A stretch of 64,000 nt of DNA from JAKPBU01 sp964425695. Lineage in GTDB: Bacteria > Pseudomonadota > Gammaproteobacteria > Xanthomonadales > Xanthomonadaceae. Under the pieces are notes generated by a model. That model did no database searches and had not been told where the DNA came from. It saw nothing but the letters and a program-made list of their open reading frames with translations. Below are positions 1 to 8,133 of this stretch, one piece after another (the first letter of the stretch is position 1; the number at the start of each line of letters is the position of its first letter). A program made the position numbers and the translations under genes. Location: NCBI GenBank assembly GCA_964425695.1, contig CAYRNF010000001.1, positions 496,001-560,000 on the forward strand, written 5' to 3'.

Positions 1-1081
1 GCACCACGTAGAAGCCGGAAAACAGGCCGATCCCGGCCAGGTCCAGCACCACGCGCCACGCGCCGGGCTGCTGCAGGAAACCGGACACGCCCAGCCCCTG
101 CGCGGCGACCGCAGGCGCCAGCCCCAGGTGCACGATGCACGCGCTCATGCCGATCGCGCCCAGCGGCACCAGCCCGATCTCCACCACGCGGCCGCTGAGT
201 TTTTCGCACAGCAGCGAGCCCACGCCCACGCCCACCGAGAACACCGCCAGCGCGAACACGTACAGCGTGGGCGTGCCGCCCAGGTGCGTTTCCGCGTACA
301 CCGGCAGGTTGCCGGTGAGCACCGTGCCGGTGAACCAGAACCAGCTCACGCCCAGCACGCTGTTGCGCACCGCCGGCTGCTTGCGGGTCAGCCGCCAGAT
401 CGCCAGCGACTGCGGCAGCGGATTCCACTGGATCTTCAGGTCCGGCGCGCTGGCCGGCACCGGCGGGATCATGCGGCTGACGAGGTTGCCGGCCAGGGCG
501 AGTGCGATCACCGCCACCGCCGCGGCCATGGGCCCGTTCGGCCCGGCCAGGGTGAAGATCAGTCCGCCGAACAGCATGCCCAGCAGGATCGAGATGCTGG
601 TGCCCATCTCCACCAGCCCGTTGCCGCCGGTGAGCTCCTCCGGCCGCAGCACGTTGGGCAGGATCGAATACTTCACCGGGCCGAACAGCGTGCTCTGCAC
701 CCCGGTGGCGAACAGCGCGGCCAGCAGCACGCGCATGTCCTGCAGCACGAAGCCGATTGCCGCCACCGACATGATGGCGATCTCCATGGCCGTGGTGATG
801 CGGATCAGCCGCGCCTTCTCCAGCTTCTCCGCGAACTGCCCGGCAATCGACGAGAACAGGAAGTACGGCAGGATGAAGATCGCCGGCGCCAACTGCGTGT
901 ACGTGCCGCGCGTGGCCGGATCCATGGCCCCTGCCGCCACCATCACCGCCAGCAGCCCGATGATCGCCTGCCGGAACACGTTGTCGTTGAACGCGCCCAG
1001 CAGCTGCACCACGAAGTAGGGCGCGAACCGCCGCTGCCGCAGCAACGAGAACTGCGAATGCGTATGCGTCGCCTGCGACAT
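1..1081 (-). CDS. MFS transporter, LplT-type (lysophospholipid flippase-like), partial
   Basis: Reading leftwards from an ATG at 1081, the frame stays open for 360 codons and runs off the window, so the C-terminus is missing. The N-terminus contains the phrase QLLGAFNDNVFRQAIIGLL, followed by alternating hydrophobic segments and a conserved stretch ending VKYSILPNVL. These are typical of the LplT branch of the major facilitator superfamily, which flips lysophospholipids across the inner membrane for re-acylation. In xanthomonads such proteins are often fused to an acyltransferase domain; whether that holds here lies outside the window. Long open frames on the other strand are antisense shadows. 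The family is clear; the substrate is inferred from family knowledge. Confidence 0.85.
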   Translation of the reverse strand, partial: MSQATHTHSQFSLLRQRRFAPYFVVQLLGAFNDNVFRQAIIGLLAVMVAAGAMDPATRGTYTQLAPAIFILPYFLFSSIAGQFAEKLEKARLIRITTAMEIAIMSVAAIGFVLQDMRVLLAALFATGVQSTLFGPVKYSILPNVLRPEELTGGNGLVEMGTSISILLGMLFGGLIFTLAGPNGPMAAAVAVIALALAGNLVSRMIPPVPASAPDLKIQWNPLPQSLAIWRLTRKQPAVRNSVLGVSWFWFTGTVLTGNLPVYAETHLGGTPTLYVFALAVFSVGVGVGSLLCEKLSGRVVEIGLVPLGAIGMSACIVHLGLAPAVAAQGLGVSGFLQQPGAWRVVLDLAGIGLFSGFYVV

Positions 1082-1422
1082 GCCCACCCCCGGTGCGATG
1101 ACGCGCGCAGTCTAGCCGCGCGCCCCCAAAGCACATGCGCGCCGGCGCTCCAGGGCGCCCTGCGCCGGGCAGGGCGGGTTGGGCGCGGATGCCGCACGGC
1201 CGGGCGCGGCGGCACAACGCGCGCACGCGCAGCGCCCGCACGCGTGCCGTGTGCTCATGAACGCTTCAGCCCGTAGCGTGCGCCTGCGGCGCATTCAGCG
1301 CGTGGCAGGCGGGTGCGTTGCGCGCCCGCCCACGCCCGTGTCACGTGGCGTAAAGGTGGGGCAGGGCAAGGTCCGCCCCGTCTGCCAGGCAGGCAATCCC
1401 CCAAGACACGCTGGAGGTCTCC
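1082..1422. other. Intergenic region without a recognisable gene
   Basis: This 341-bp spacer separates the divergent MFS gene and the EF-hand gene, so both promoters should lie here. I see a Shine-Dalgarno sequence (GGAGGT, about 1411-1416) for the EF-hand gene, but no convincing -35/-10 pair, no RNA gene and no conserved open frame. The stretch is GC-rich with short CGCGCA runs. Confidence 0.5.
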
Positions 1423-2196
1423 ATGCAACGCATTGCTCCCCGTTCCCGCACCCTCGTCGCCCTGGCCATTGGCGCCGCACTGGCCGCGCCTTCCGCATGG
1501 GCCCAGCTCAGCGTCGGCGGCAACGTCGGCGTGGGCGCCCAGGTCCCCAACCCGGTCCAGGCCGCCACCGGCGCGGTGGACCGCACCGTGGACTCGGCCA
1601 TGGACCGCACCCGCTCCGCGGCCGACCGCGCCACCAATGCCGCCGAGCGCGGCCGCCAGGCCGTGAGCGACCGCGCCCGCTCCACCGTGGACACCGCCCG
1701 CAGCGCAGCCCAGGACACCGCGCAGTCCGTGGACGCGCAGGCGCAGGCCTCCACCAGCGCCGCGGCGCATTCGCAGGCCGCCTCGCGCGCGTTGTGGACC
1801 CGCCTGGACACCGACGCCAACGGCAGCATCAGCACGCAGGAAGCCGCCGCCGACGCCACCTTCAACAGCGGCTTCGCCAAGGCCGACAGCGACGGCGACG
1901 GCAGCGTCACCCAGGCCGAATACGACGCCTACGCCCGCGTGCACCTGTCCACCGGCGGCATGCAGTCCGCGCCGCATTCGCAGGCCGCCACCAACCTCAC
2001 CTGGGCCAGCCTGGACGCCGACGCCGACGGCAAGCTGACCCAGGCCGAAGTGCAGGCCAACGCGTCCCTGAGCGGCGCTTTCTCCACCATGGACACCGAC
2101 CAGGACGGCGCCGTCACCCAGGCCGAATACCGCAGCTACGCGCAGGCCAACCAGCGCCCGTCGCAGGACCGCCCGCAGCGCGAAACCCCGCGCTGA
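1423..2196 (+). CDS. Exported EF-hand calcium-binding protein
   Basis: A 257-aa protein with a Sec signal peptide (basic start, hydrophobic core, likely cleavage after SAWA at residue 27). The middle is an Ala/Arg/Asp-rich helical region. The C-terminal half has four EF-hand-like loops starting near residues 129, 155, 198 and 224 (for example DTDANGSISTQE and DSDGDGSVTQAE), arranged as two pairs. Each pair is preceded by the phrase HSQAA, so the pair unit appears duplicated. It should bind Ca2+ in the periplasm or outside the cell; the partner is unknown. The start is supported by a GGAGGT ribosome binding site, and a strong terminator follows. It is probably a single-gene transcript. Confidence 0.85.
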   Translation: MQRIAPRSRTLVALAIGAALAAPSAWAQLSVGGNVGVGAQVPNPVQAATGAVDRTVDSAMDRTRSAADRATNAAERGRQAVSDRARSTVDTARSAAQDTAQSVDAQAQASTSAAAHSQAASRALWTRLDTDANGSISTQEAAADATFNSGFAKADSDGDGSVTQAEYDAYARVHLSTGGMQSAPHSQAATNLTWASLDADADGKLTQAEVQANASLSGAFSTMDTDQDGAVTQAEYRSYAQANQRPSQDRPQRETPR

Positions 2197-2223
2197 AGTC
2201 CACCGCCGGCAGGTGGCCACCAC

Positions 2224-2251
2224 AGGCCGGGGCCCATGCCCCGGCCTTTTT
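2224..2251 (+). terminator. Rho-independent terminator after the EF-hand gene
   Basis: A perfect 10-bp stem, AGGCCGGGGC paired with GCCCCGGCCT around a CCAT loop, runs straight into five T residues. It lies 27 bp after the EF-hand stop codon. Confidence 0.9.
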
Positions 2252-2426
2252 CGTTCCGCCCACCGCCCATCGCAGGGCCCGCTTGCCCCACTGACTGTGC
2301 AGCCAGCGCACCACGCCCGATCTATCGCCACGCCCCGCGAACCCAGCCCCTCCCACGCCTCCGCGTCTTCAAAGGAGCCCCCTTCCCGCCATCCCCGCGA
2401 AGACCCTGACCTCGGGTGTCCTGTAG

Positions 2427-2606
2427 ATCCGCCGTCACCCCCGAGCAACGCCTGTCCTCGAGTGCACTGGCAGGTCCCCGTCAACCCCGCACAGCGCCTG
2501 CCCTCGAGTCCGCTGACAGGTCGCCCATCACCCCCGCGCAGCGTCTGCCCGCGCGAGTGCACTGGACAGGTCCCCCGTCACCCCCGCGCAGGCGGGGGCC
2601 CATGGA
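2427..2606. repeat. Degenerate tandem repeat, about 3.7 copies of a 46-50 bp unit
   Basis: Units start near 2427, 2476, 2522 and 2572. Each has the order [C/T]CA[C/A]CCCCG, a CGC[C/T]TG block, then CGAGT.C.CTG..AGGT. The last, partial copy ends in a GC palindrome (CCCCCGCGCAGGCGGGGG), which resembles the REP-type hairpins seen elsewhere in the window. No credible gene overlaps it. Together with a C-rich tract up to 2750, it fills the roughly 500 bp between the terminator and the next gene. Confidence 0.6.
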
Positions 2607-2750
2607 CGTTGCCCTTCCCCCGTCCCCCCTCCCCACCCGCCACCCCCGCGCCAACAGGCGCGTATGCACGCTGCATTTCCCCCGCACCCCCAACCCCACC
2701 CCCACCCCCAACCCCTCCCGTATCCTCCCCACCCGGGAGGGGAACCACGC

Positions 2751-3416
2751 ATGACAACCAGGACCGTCGCCGCCGCCATCGCGGCCAGCCTCCTTACCGC
2801 CTGCACCGCGCAACCCCCGGCCCAACCCGCCCAGCCGCGCCCGCAGCAGGCCGGTCAGCCCGTCGACCCCCTCAAGACCGCCGGCCACATCACCGCCGCG
2901 CGCCTGTCCGCGCTCACCGGCGACCAGGCCGGCGTGCAGCGCAACCTCAACGCCATGTCCGACGACATGCGCCGCGCCATGAAGCTGCCCGACGCCAACC
3001 GCCCCATCGACCGCGAAACCGCCCGCGCCATCGCCCGCTCACTCCCCGGCGTGCGCTCCGCCAACTGGCTGGACAGGCACAACCTCATGGTCCGCGTCGA
3101 AGGCGCCCACCTGCGCACCTTCCAGACCCTCGACACCCTGTGCTGGCAGCTCGAACCGCACGGCGACACCCTGGCCGTCGTCGTCCACCTGCAGAACGCC
3201 ACCCCGCGCAACCGCGACGAGATGGACACCCTCACCCGCAACTGCCAGCTGCAGGCGGGCGACCAGTCCATGTTCGTGCGGGAGCACCAGGTGGATGTGC
3301 TGGACCCGGAACTGCGCGCCCAGCATCGCGCCAGCGCGGAGGAGGTGCGGCAAGGGCCAAACCGGCAGCAGAGCGAAGCAGATCGCAAGGCGCTTGAGGC
3401 GATCCCGGAGATGTGA
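2751..3416 (+). CDS. Lipoprotein of unknown function
   Basis: A 221-aa protein with a lipoprotein signal (MTTRTVAAAIAASLLTAC, lipobox LTAC, cysteine at residue 18), then a Pro/Gln-rich linker and a folded region. The start at 2751 is preferred over an upstream in-frame ATG (2664) because it gives a clean signal peptide and follows AGGGGAA. The mature part has two cysteines (around residues 126 and 162) that could form a disulfide. I do not recognise a family. It lies 48 bp before hsdR on the same strand but has its own ribosome binding site, and need not belong to the restriction system. Confidence 0.7.
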   Translation: MTTRTVAAAIAASLLTACTAQPPAQPAQPRPQQAGQPVDPLKTAGHITAARLSALTGDQAGVQRNLNAMSDDMRRAMKLPDANRPIDRETARAIARSLPGVRSANWLDRHNLMVRVEGAHLRTFQTLDTLCWQLEPHGDTLAVVVHLQNATPRNRDEMDTLTRNCQLQAGDQSMFVREHQVDVLDPELRAQHRASAEEVRQGPNRQQSEADRKALEAIPEM

Positions 3417-3464
3417 CGATCGCTCCTTCGCCGCGCAATGCAACAATTCCCCTACAACCGTTGA

Positions 3465-6400
3465 ATGCCAAAGCCTATGCGCGTCAGGGAAGCCACCATC
3501 GAGCAGGAGCTGATCGAAAAACTCGGCGATCTCAAGTACACCATCCGCGAGGACATCCGTGACCGCGCCGCGCTGGAAGCCAACTTCCGCGCGCACTTTG
3601 AAGCGCTCAATCGCGTCACGCTGTCAGACGCCGAGTTCAAGCGCCTACTCGAAGACATCACCACCCCCGATGTCTTCACCGCCGCCCACACACTCCGCCA
3701 CCGCAACGCCTTCACCCGCGACGACGGCACGCCGCTCAACTACACCCTGGTCAACATCAACGACTGGTGCAAGAACACCTTCGAGGTGGCCAGCCAGCTG
3801 CGCATCAATACCGACTACAGCCACCACCGCTTCGATGTGGTGCTGCTCATCAACGGCGTGCCGGTGGTGCAGATCGAGCTGAAGACGCTGGGCATCAACC
3901 CGCGCCGCGCGCTGGAACAGATCGTCGAGTACAAGAACGGTCCCGGCAACGGCTACACCCGCACGCTGCTGTGCTTCATCCAGCTATTCGTGGTGAGTAA
4001 TCGCGACAACACGGTGTATTTCGCCAACAACAACGCCCGCCATTTCTCGTTCAACGCCGACGAGCGCTTCCTTCCGGTGTACGAATACGCCGCGCCGGAC
4101 AACCGCAAGATCAAGGGCATCGATGCCTTCGCCGAAGCGTTCCTGGCCAAGTGCACGCTGGGCCAGATGATCAGCAAGTACATGGTGCTGGTGGCCAGCG
4201 AGCAGAAGCTGCTGATGATGCGGCCGTACCAGATCTACGCGGTCAAGAACATCGTGGAGTGCATCGACAAGAACCTGGGCAACGGCTACGTCTGGCACAC
4301 CACCGGCAGCGGCAAGACCCTCACCAGCTTCAAGGCCTCCACCCTGCTCAAGGCCAACCCGGCCATTGAGAAGTGCCTGTTCGTGGTGGACCGCAAGGAC
4401 CTGGATCGCCAGACCCGCGAGGAGTTCAATCGCTTCCAGGAAGGCTGCGTGGAGGAGAACACCAACACCGGCGCGCTGGTGCGGCGCATGCTGTCCGATG
4501 ATGCCGCCGATAAGGTGATCGTCTGCACCATCCAGAAGCTGGGCCTGGCACTGGATGGCGGCAGTACGCGAAATCAGAGCCGCGAGAAGCGCGGTCTGGC
4601 CACCCATGCCGAGCAGCTAGAAGCGCTGCGCAACAAGCGCATCGTCTTCATCTTCGACGAATGCCACCGCTCGCAGTTCGGCGAGAACCACCAGGCCATC
4701 AAGGACTTCTTCCCCAAAGCGCAGCTGTTCGGCTTCACCGGCACGCCCATCTTCGAGCAGAACGCCAGCTACAAGCGCATCGAGGGCGAGGAGCAGACGC
4801 TCAAGACCACCGAAGACCTGTTCCAGCAGCCGCTGCACGAATACACCATCACCCACGCCATCGAGGACAAGAACGTCCTGCGCTTCCGCGTGGATTACTT
4901 CAAGCCCGACGGCAAGCATCCGCCCAAGCCCGGCGAGCCGCTGGCCAAGCGCGCCGTAGTGGACGCCATCCTGGCCCGGCACCACACCGCCACCGCCGGG
5001 CGTCGCTTCAATGCCCTGCTGGCCACCGCGTCCATCAACGATGCCATCGAGTACTACCAGCTGCTCGCTGCCGCACAGGCCGACAAGCAGCAAGCCGATC
5101 CAGACTACGTGCCGCTCAACATCGCCGCGGTGTTCTCGCCGCCGGCCGATGTCAGCGCCGACGTGAAGCAGCTGCAGGAAGATCTGCCGCAGGAGCAGGC
5201 CGACAACCGCAAGGACCCGGAAGGCAAGAAGGCGGCGCTGACGGCCATCATTGCCGACTACAACATCACGTTCGGCACCAACCACCGGATCGAGGAGTTC
5301 GACGGCTACTACCAGGACGTGCAGCAGCGCATCAAGGACCAGCAGTACTCCAATGCCGACCTGCCGAAGAAGGGCCGCGAGAAACTGGACATCGTGATCG
5401 TGGTGGACATGCTGCTCACCGGTTTCGACAGCAAGTACCTCAACACCCTGTACGTGGACAAGAACCTCAAGCACCACGGCCTGATCCAGGCCTTCAGCCG
5501 CACCAACCGCGTGCTCAACGACACCAAGCCCTACGGCAACATCCTGGACTTCCGCGGTCAGCAGAAAGAAGTGGATGCCGCCATCGCCCTGTTCTCCGGC
5601 GTCAAGGCCGAACAGGCGCGTACCATCTGGCTGGTGGATGCCGCGCCGGTGGTGATCGAAAAGCTCAAGGAAGCGCGCGACCAGCTGGACAGCTTCATGG
5701 CCTCGCAGGGCCTGAGCGGCAAGCCGGACGACATCGCCAACCTCAAGGGCGATGCCGCCCGCGCGGGCTTCGTGGAGCGCTTCAAGCAAGTACAGAAGCT
5801 CAAGACCCAGCTGGACCAATACACCGATCTCACGCCCGAGCAGGCCAAGCAGATCGACCAGGTGCTGCCGCGCGACGAGCTCAGCGCCTTCCGCGGCGCC
5901 TATCTGGACACCGCGCAGCGCCTGCGCGCACAGCAAGCCAAGCCGGGCGAGCAGAAGAACGAGGACATCGACCAGCTCGATTTCGAGTTCGTCTTGTTCG
6001 CCTCCGCCACCATCGACTACGACTACATCATGAAGCTGGCGGCCGACATTTCCATGCAGCCGGCCGGCAAGGCCAGCATGAGCCGCGAGCAGTTGATTGG
6101 CCTGATTGCGGGCGATGCCAAGTTCATCGACGAGCGCGAGGACATCAGCGAATACGTGCGCGGCCTGAAAGCCGGCGCCGGCCTGGACGAAGCCGCCATC
6201 CGCGCCGGGTATGAAGTCTTCAAGCAGGACAAGGCCGCGCGCGCGCTGGCGGCGGTGGCAGGCACACACGGCCTGCCGGTGGCGCGCCTGCAGGCGTTTG
6301 TGGAGGCGGTGCTGGCCCGCCGCATCTTGGATGGCGAGGCGCTGACCGAATTGCTGGCACCGCTGGAACTGGGCTGGAAGGCGCGGGCGCAGAAGGAAGA

Positions 6401-6491
6401 GGCGCTGATGCGTGAGCTGATTCCGCTGCTGCGCAAGCGGGCCGGTGGGCGGGAGATTGCCGGGCTAAGGGCTTGGGAGGAAGCGCGGTGA
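3465..6491 (+). CDS. hsdR: Type I restriction enzyme, R (endonuclease/translocase) subunit
   Basis: A 1008-aa HsdR of the EcoR124 (type IC-like) group. Near residues 122-140 is the nuclease motif RFDVVLL...QIELK (PD-(D/E)xK type). Walker A HTTGSGKT is near residues 277-284, and the DECH-type box (FIFDECHRSQFGE) is near 398. A second helicase domain and an alpha-helical C-terminal region follow. With HsdM and HsdS it forms a complex that translocates DNA and cuts far from unmethylated sites. Its stop codon overlaps the hsdS start (TGATG), implying translational coupling. Two in-frame ATGs (3465, 3477) are possible, neither with a strong ribosome binding site. No frameshift is seen, so it looks functional. 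Confidence 0.96.
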   Translation: MPKPMRVREATIEQELIEKLGDLKYTIREDIRDRAALEANFRAHFEALNRVTLSDAEFKRLLEDITTPDVFTAAHTLRHRNAFTRDDGTPLNYTLVNINDWCKNTFEVASQLRINTDYSHHRFDVVLLINGVPVVQIELKTLGINPRRALEQIVEYKNGPGNGYTRTLLCFIQLFVVSNRDNTVYFANNNARHFSFNADERFLPVYEYAAPDNRKIKGIDAFAEAFLAKCTLGQMISKYMVLVASEQKLLMMRPYQIYAVKNIVECIDKNLGNGYVWHTTGSGKTLTSFKASTLLKANPAIEKCLFVVDRKDLDRQTREEFNRFQEGCVEENTNTGALVRRMLSDDAADKVIVCTIQKLGLALDGGSTRNQSREKRGLATHAEQLEALRNKRIVFIFDECHRSQFGENHQAIKDFFPKAQLFGFTGTPIFEQNASYKRIEGEEQTLKTTEDLFQQPLHEYTITHAIEDKNVLRFRVDYFKPDGKHPPKPGEPLAKRAVVDAILARHHTATAGRRFNALLATASINDAIEYYQLLAAAQADKQQADPDYVPLNIAAVFSPPADVSADVKQLQEDLPQEQADNRKDPEGKKAALTAIIADYNITFGTNHRIEEFDGYYQDVQQRIKDQQYSNADLPKKGREKLDIVIVVDMLLTGFDSKYLNTLYVDKNLKHHGLIQAFSRTNRVLNDTKPYGNILDFRGQQKEVDAAIALFSGVKAEQARTIWLVDAAPVVIEKLKEARDQLDSFMASQGLSGKPDDIANLKGDAARAGFVERFKQVQKLKTQLDQYTDLTPEQAKQIDQVLPRDELSAFRGAYLDTAQRLRAQQAKPGEQKNEDIDQLDFEFVLFASATIDYDYIMKLAADISMQPAGKASMSREQLIGLIAGDAKFIDEREDISEYVRGLKAGAGLDEAAIRAGYEVFKQDKAARALAAVAGTHGLPVARLQAFVEAVLARRILDGEALTELLAPLELGWKARAQKEEALMRELIPLLRKRAGGREIAGLRAWEEAR

Positions 6492-7699
6492 TGGCGAGGC
6501 AGGACACAGCAACGGCGACACCGAGGCTGCGCTTTCCGGAGTTCCGCAGCGCCCAAGCGTGGTCAGTTTGGAAGCTTGGAGACGCTTGCGATCTGTATCA
6601 ACCTGAAACCATCTCGTCGAATTCCTTCGTGTCGAATGGTAGACACCTCGTCTATGGTGCGGGCGGAGTGATCGGAAGGGTAGATCGCTTCAATCACGAG
6701 CAACCTGAGGTGATCATCGGATGTCGCGGCGTGTGCGGGAACGCGTCGCTTACGGAACCAAAGAGTTGGATCACCGGCAACGCAATGGTGATATCCCCCA
6801 AAGGTGAGGAGCTGTCGAAGACGTTTCTTTATTACGAGTTGTGCGCGTCCGACTTGTCGCCGGTCGTTTCTGGATCGGCGCAACCGCAAATTACGCGGCA
6901 AGGTCTGAGGGGATTTTCCCTGTCCGTTCCGATAGGGCCGGCCGAACAAGAGAAAGTGGCGGACTGCCTGACATCACTGGACGAAGTCGTTGCCGCGCAG
7001 GGGCGCAAGGTAGAGGCATTGAAGGCGCACAAGCGCGGCCTCATGCAGCAGCTGTTCCCCCGCGAAGGCGAAACCCGCCCCCGCCTCCGCTTCCCGGAGT
7101 TTCGGGATGCCCCGAAATGGAAAAGTAAAGCGCTGCGCGATGTTGCTTCAATCAGTTCAGGCACCACACCTTTGCGAGCGAATCCTGAGTTCTACGACGG
7201 CGGGACGATTCCATGGATAAAAACCACCGATCTCAACAACTCTCTCATTTATTCAACGCAAGAGTGCATCACGTCAAAGGCCAAGGCCACGATCAATCCT
7301 GTTGGATCGGTAGTTGTCGCGATGTATGGCGGCTTCAATCAAATTGGTCGAACCGGGCTCCTACAGGTTCCGGCTGCGACGAACCAGGCTCTTTCTGTGC
7401 TCCGCTCGCAGCCTGATATGGTCTTGCCGGTCTATTTGTTGGCTTGGCTGAATGCCAAAGTTGAGGTGTGGAAGCGCATTGCGAGCAGCAGTCGCAAGGA
7501 TCCAAACATCACGAGCGCAGATGTGGCGCGGTTCCCGATCAGCTTGCCGGGCATTGCAGAGCAACGACGTATCGCAGACTTCCTCTCCTCCCTAGATACC
7601 CAGATCACCGCCGAATCCAACCAGCTGGCCGCCCTCAAGCTCCACAAGCAGGGCCTGATGCAGCAGCTGTTCCCCGCGCCGGACGCCGCCGCAGCATGA
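6491..7699 (+). CDS. hsdS: Type I restriction-modification specificity subunit
   Basis: A 402-aa HsdS. It has two target-recognition domains (about residues 15-165 and 215-365), each followed by a conserved helical spacer ending GLMQQLFP. A repeated phrase (RLRFPEFR) precedes each recognition domain, the usual two-fold architecture. Each domain reads one half of a bipartite DNA target; the target cannot be read from sequence. The start at 6491 overlaps the hsdR stop by one base; longer starts upstream are disfavoured. The recognition domains are visibly richer in A+T than the flanking genes, as expected for horizontally exchanged specificity modules. The stop overlaps the rhuM start (ATGA). 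Confidence 0.95.
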   Translation: MARQDTATATPRLRFPEFRSAQAWSVWKLGDACDLYQPETISSNSFVSNGRHLVYGAGGVIGRVDRFNHEQPEVIIGCRGVCGNASLTEPKSWITGNAMVISPKGEELSKTFLYYELCASDLSPVVSGSAQPQITRQGLRGFSLSVPIGPAEQEKVADCLTSLDEVVAAQGRKVEALKAHKRGLMQQLFPREGETRPRLRFPEFRDAPKWKSKALRDVASISSGTTPLRANPEFYDGGTIPWIKTTDLNNSLIYSTQECITSKAKATINPVGSVVVAMYGGFNQIGRTGLLQVPAATNQALSVLRSQPDMVLPVYLLAWLNAKVEVWKRIASSSRKDPNITSADVARFPISLPGIAEQRRIADFLSSLDTQITAESNQLAALKLHKQGLMQQLFPAPDAAAA

Positions 7700-8133
7700 G
7701 CGGCCTGATCCTCTACACCAGCGAAGACGGCCACAGCCGCATCCAACTGCGTGCCGACGGCCAGACCGTCTGGCTGACCCAGGCGGAGATGGCGGAACTG
7801 TTCGACGTCACCGCCGACAACATCAGCCTGCACCTGAAAAACGTCTTTTCAGACAGGGAGTTGGAACATGAACGAACGACCGAGGAATCCTCGGTAGTTC
7901 AGCGGGAGGGCGGGCGCGAGGTGCGCCGGCCGGTCACGCTCTACAACCTGGATGCCGTCCTGGCCGTGGGTTACGGCGTGCGCTGCCCGCGCGGCACTCG
8001 GCATGGCACGCTGATGGCTGGCTCGCAGGGCGATGCGAGGCTGCCTTGCATATGGCGCCGACTTGCTCCTATATTGCTCGCAGCCTTCAATATGGGCGGG
8101 GGTCGCCGCCATATGCACGCCAGCCTCGCATGA
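7696..8133 (+). pseudogene. RhuM family protein, truncated
   Basis: The first ~98 residues match the N-terminal part of the RhuM (virulence protein) family, including WLTQAEMAELFDVTADNIS (a helix-turn-helix-like segment) and the conserved YNLDAVLAVGYGVRCPRGT. Family members are typically around 330 aa. Here homology ends abruptly after RGT (about 7998) and the remaining residues are encoded partly by the palindromic element at 8033-8131, giving a 145-aa product. The start overlaps the hsdS stop. RhuM genes are often found inside restriction and defence loci. I read this as a gene truncated by insertion or deletion; a short residual peptide may still be made. Confidence 0.8.
8033..8131. mobile_element. 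Long imperfect inverted repeat, MITE-like element
   Basis: The two ends are near-identical when one is reverse-complemented. Both arms start ATGCGAGGCTG, share TGCATATGGCG and then CGAC, and keep partial matching inward through ATATTG to near the centre, so each arm is about 50 bp. The fold would be a single long hairpin. It encodes nothing itself. It starts about 35 bp beyond the point where rhuM homology ends, and its right end contributes the first bases of the fic start codon. No flanking target-site duplication is obvious. A REP/MITE-type element is the best reading. Confidence 0.6.

Noticed and set aside
135..1019. Long open frames on the plus strand
   Set aside because: They are antisense to the MFS transporter, whose protein has clear family motifs; the antisense translations are Arg/His/Pro-rich without homology.
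2427..2606. CRISPR array
   Set aside because: The units are diverged along their whole length with no distinct unique spacers, and no cas genes are present.
8033..8131. Integron attC site
   Set aside because: The palindrome is long but lacks the conserved core-site heptamers at its ends, and there is no integrase or cassette array.
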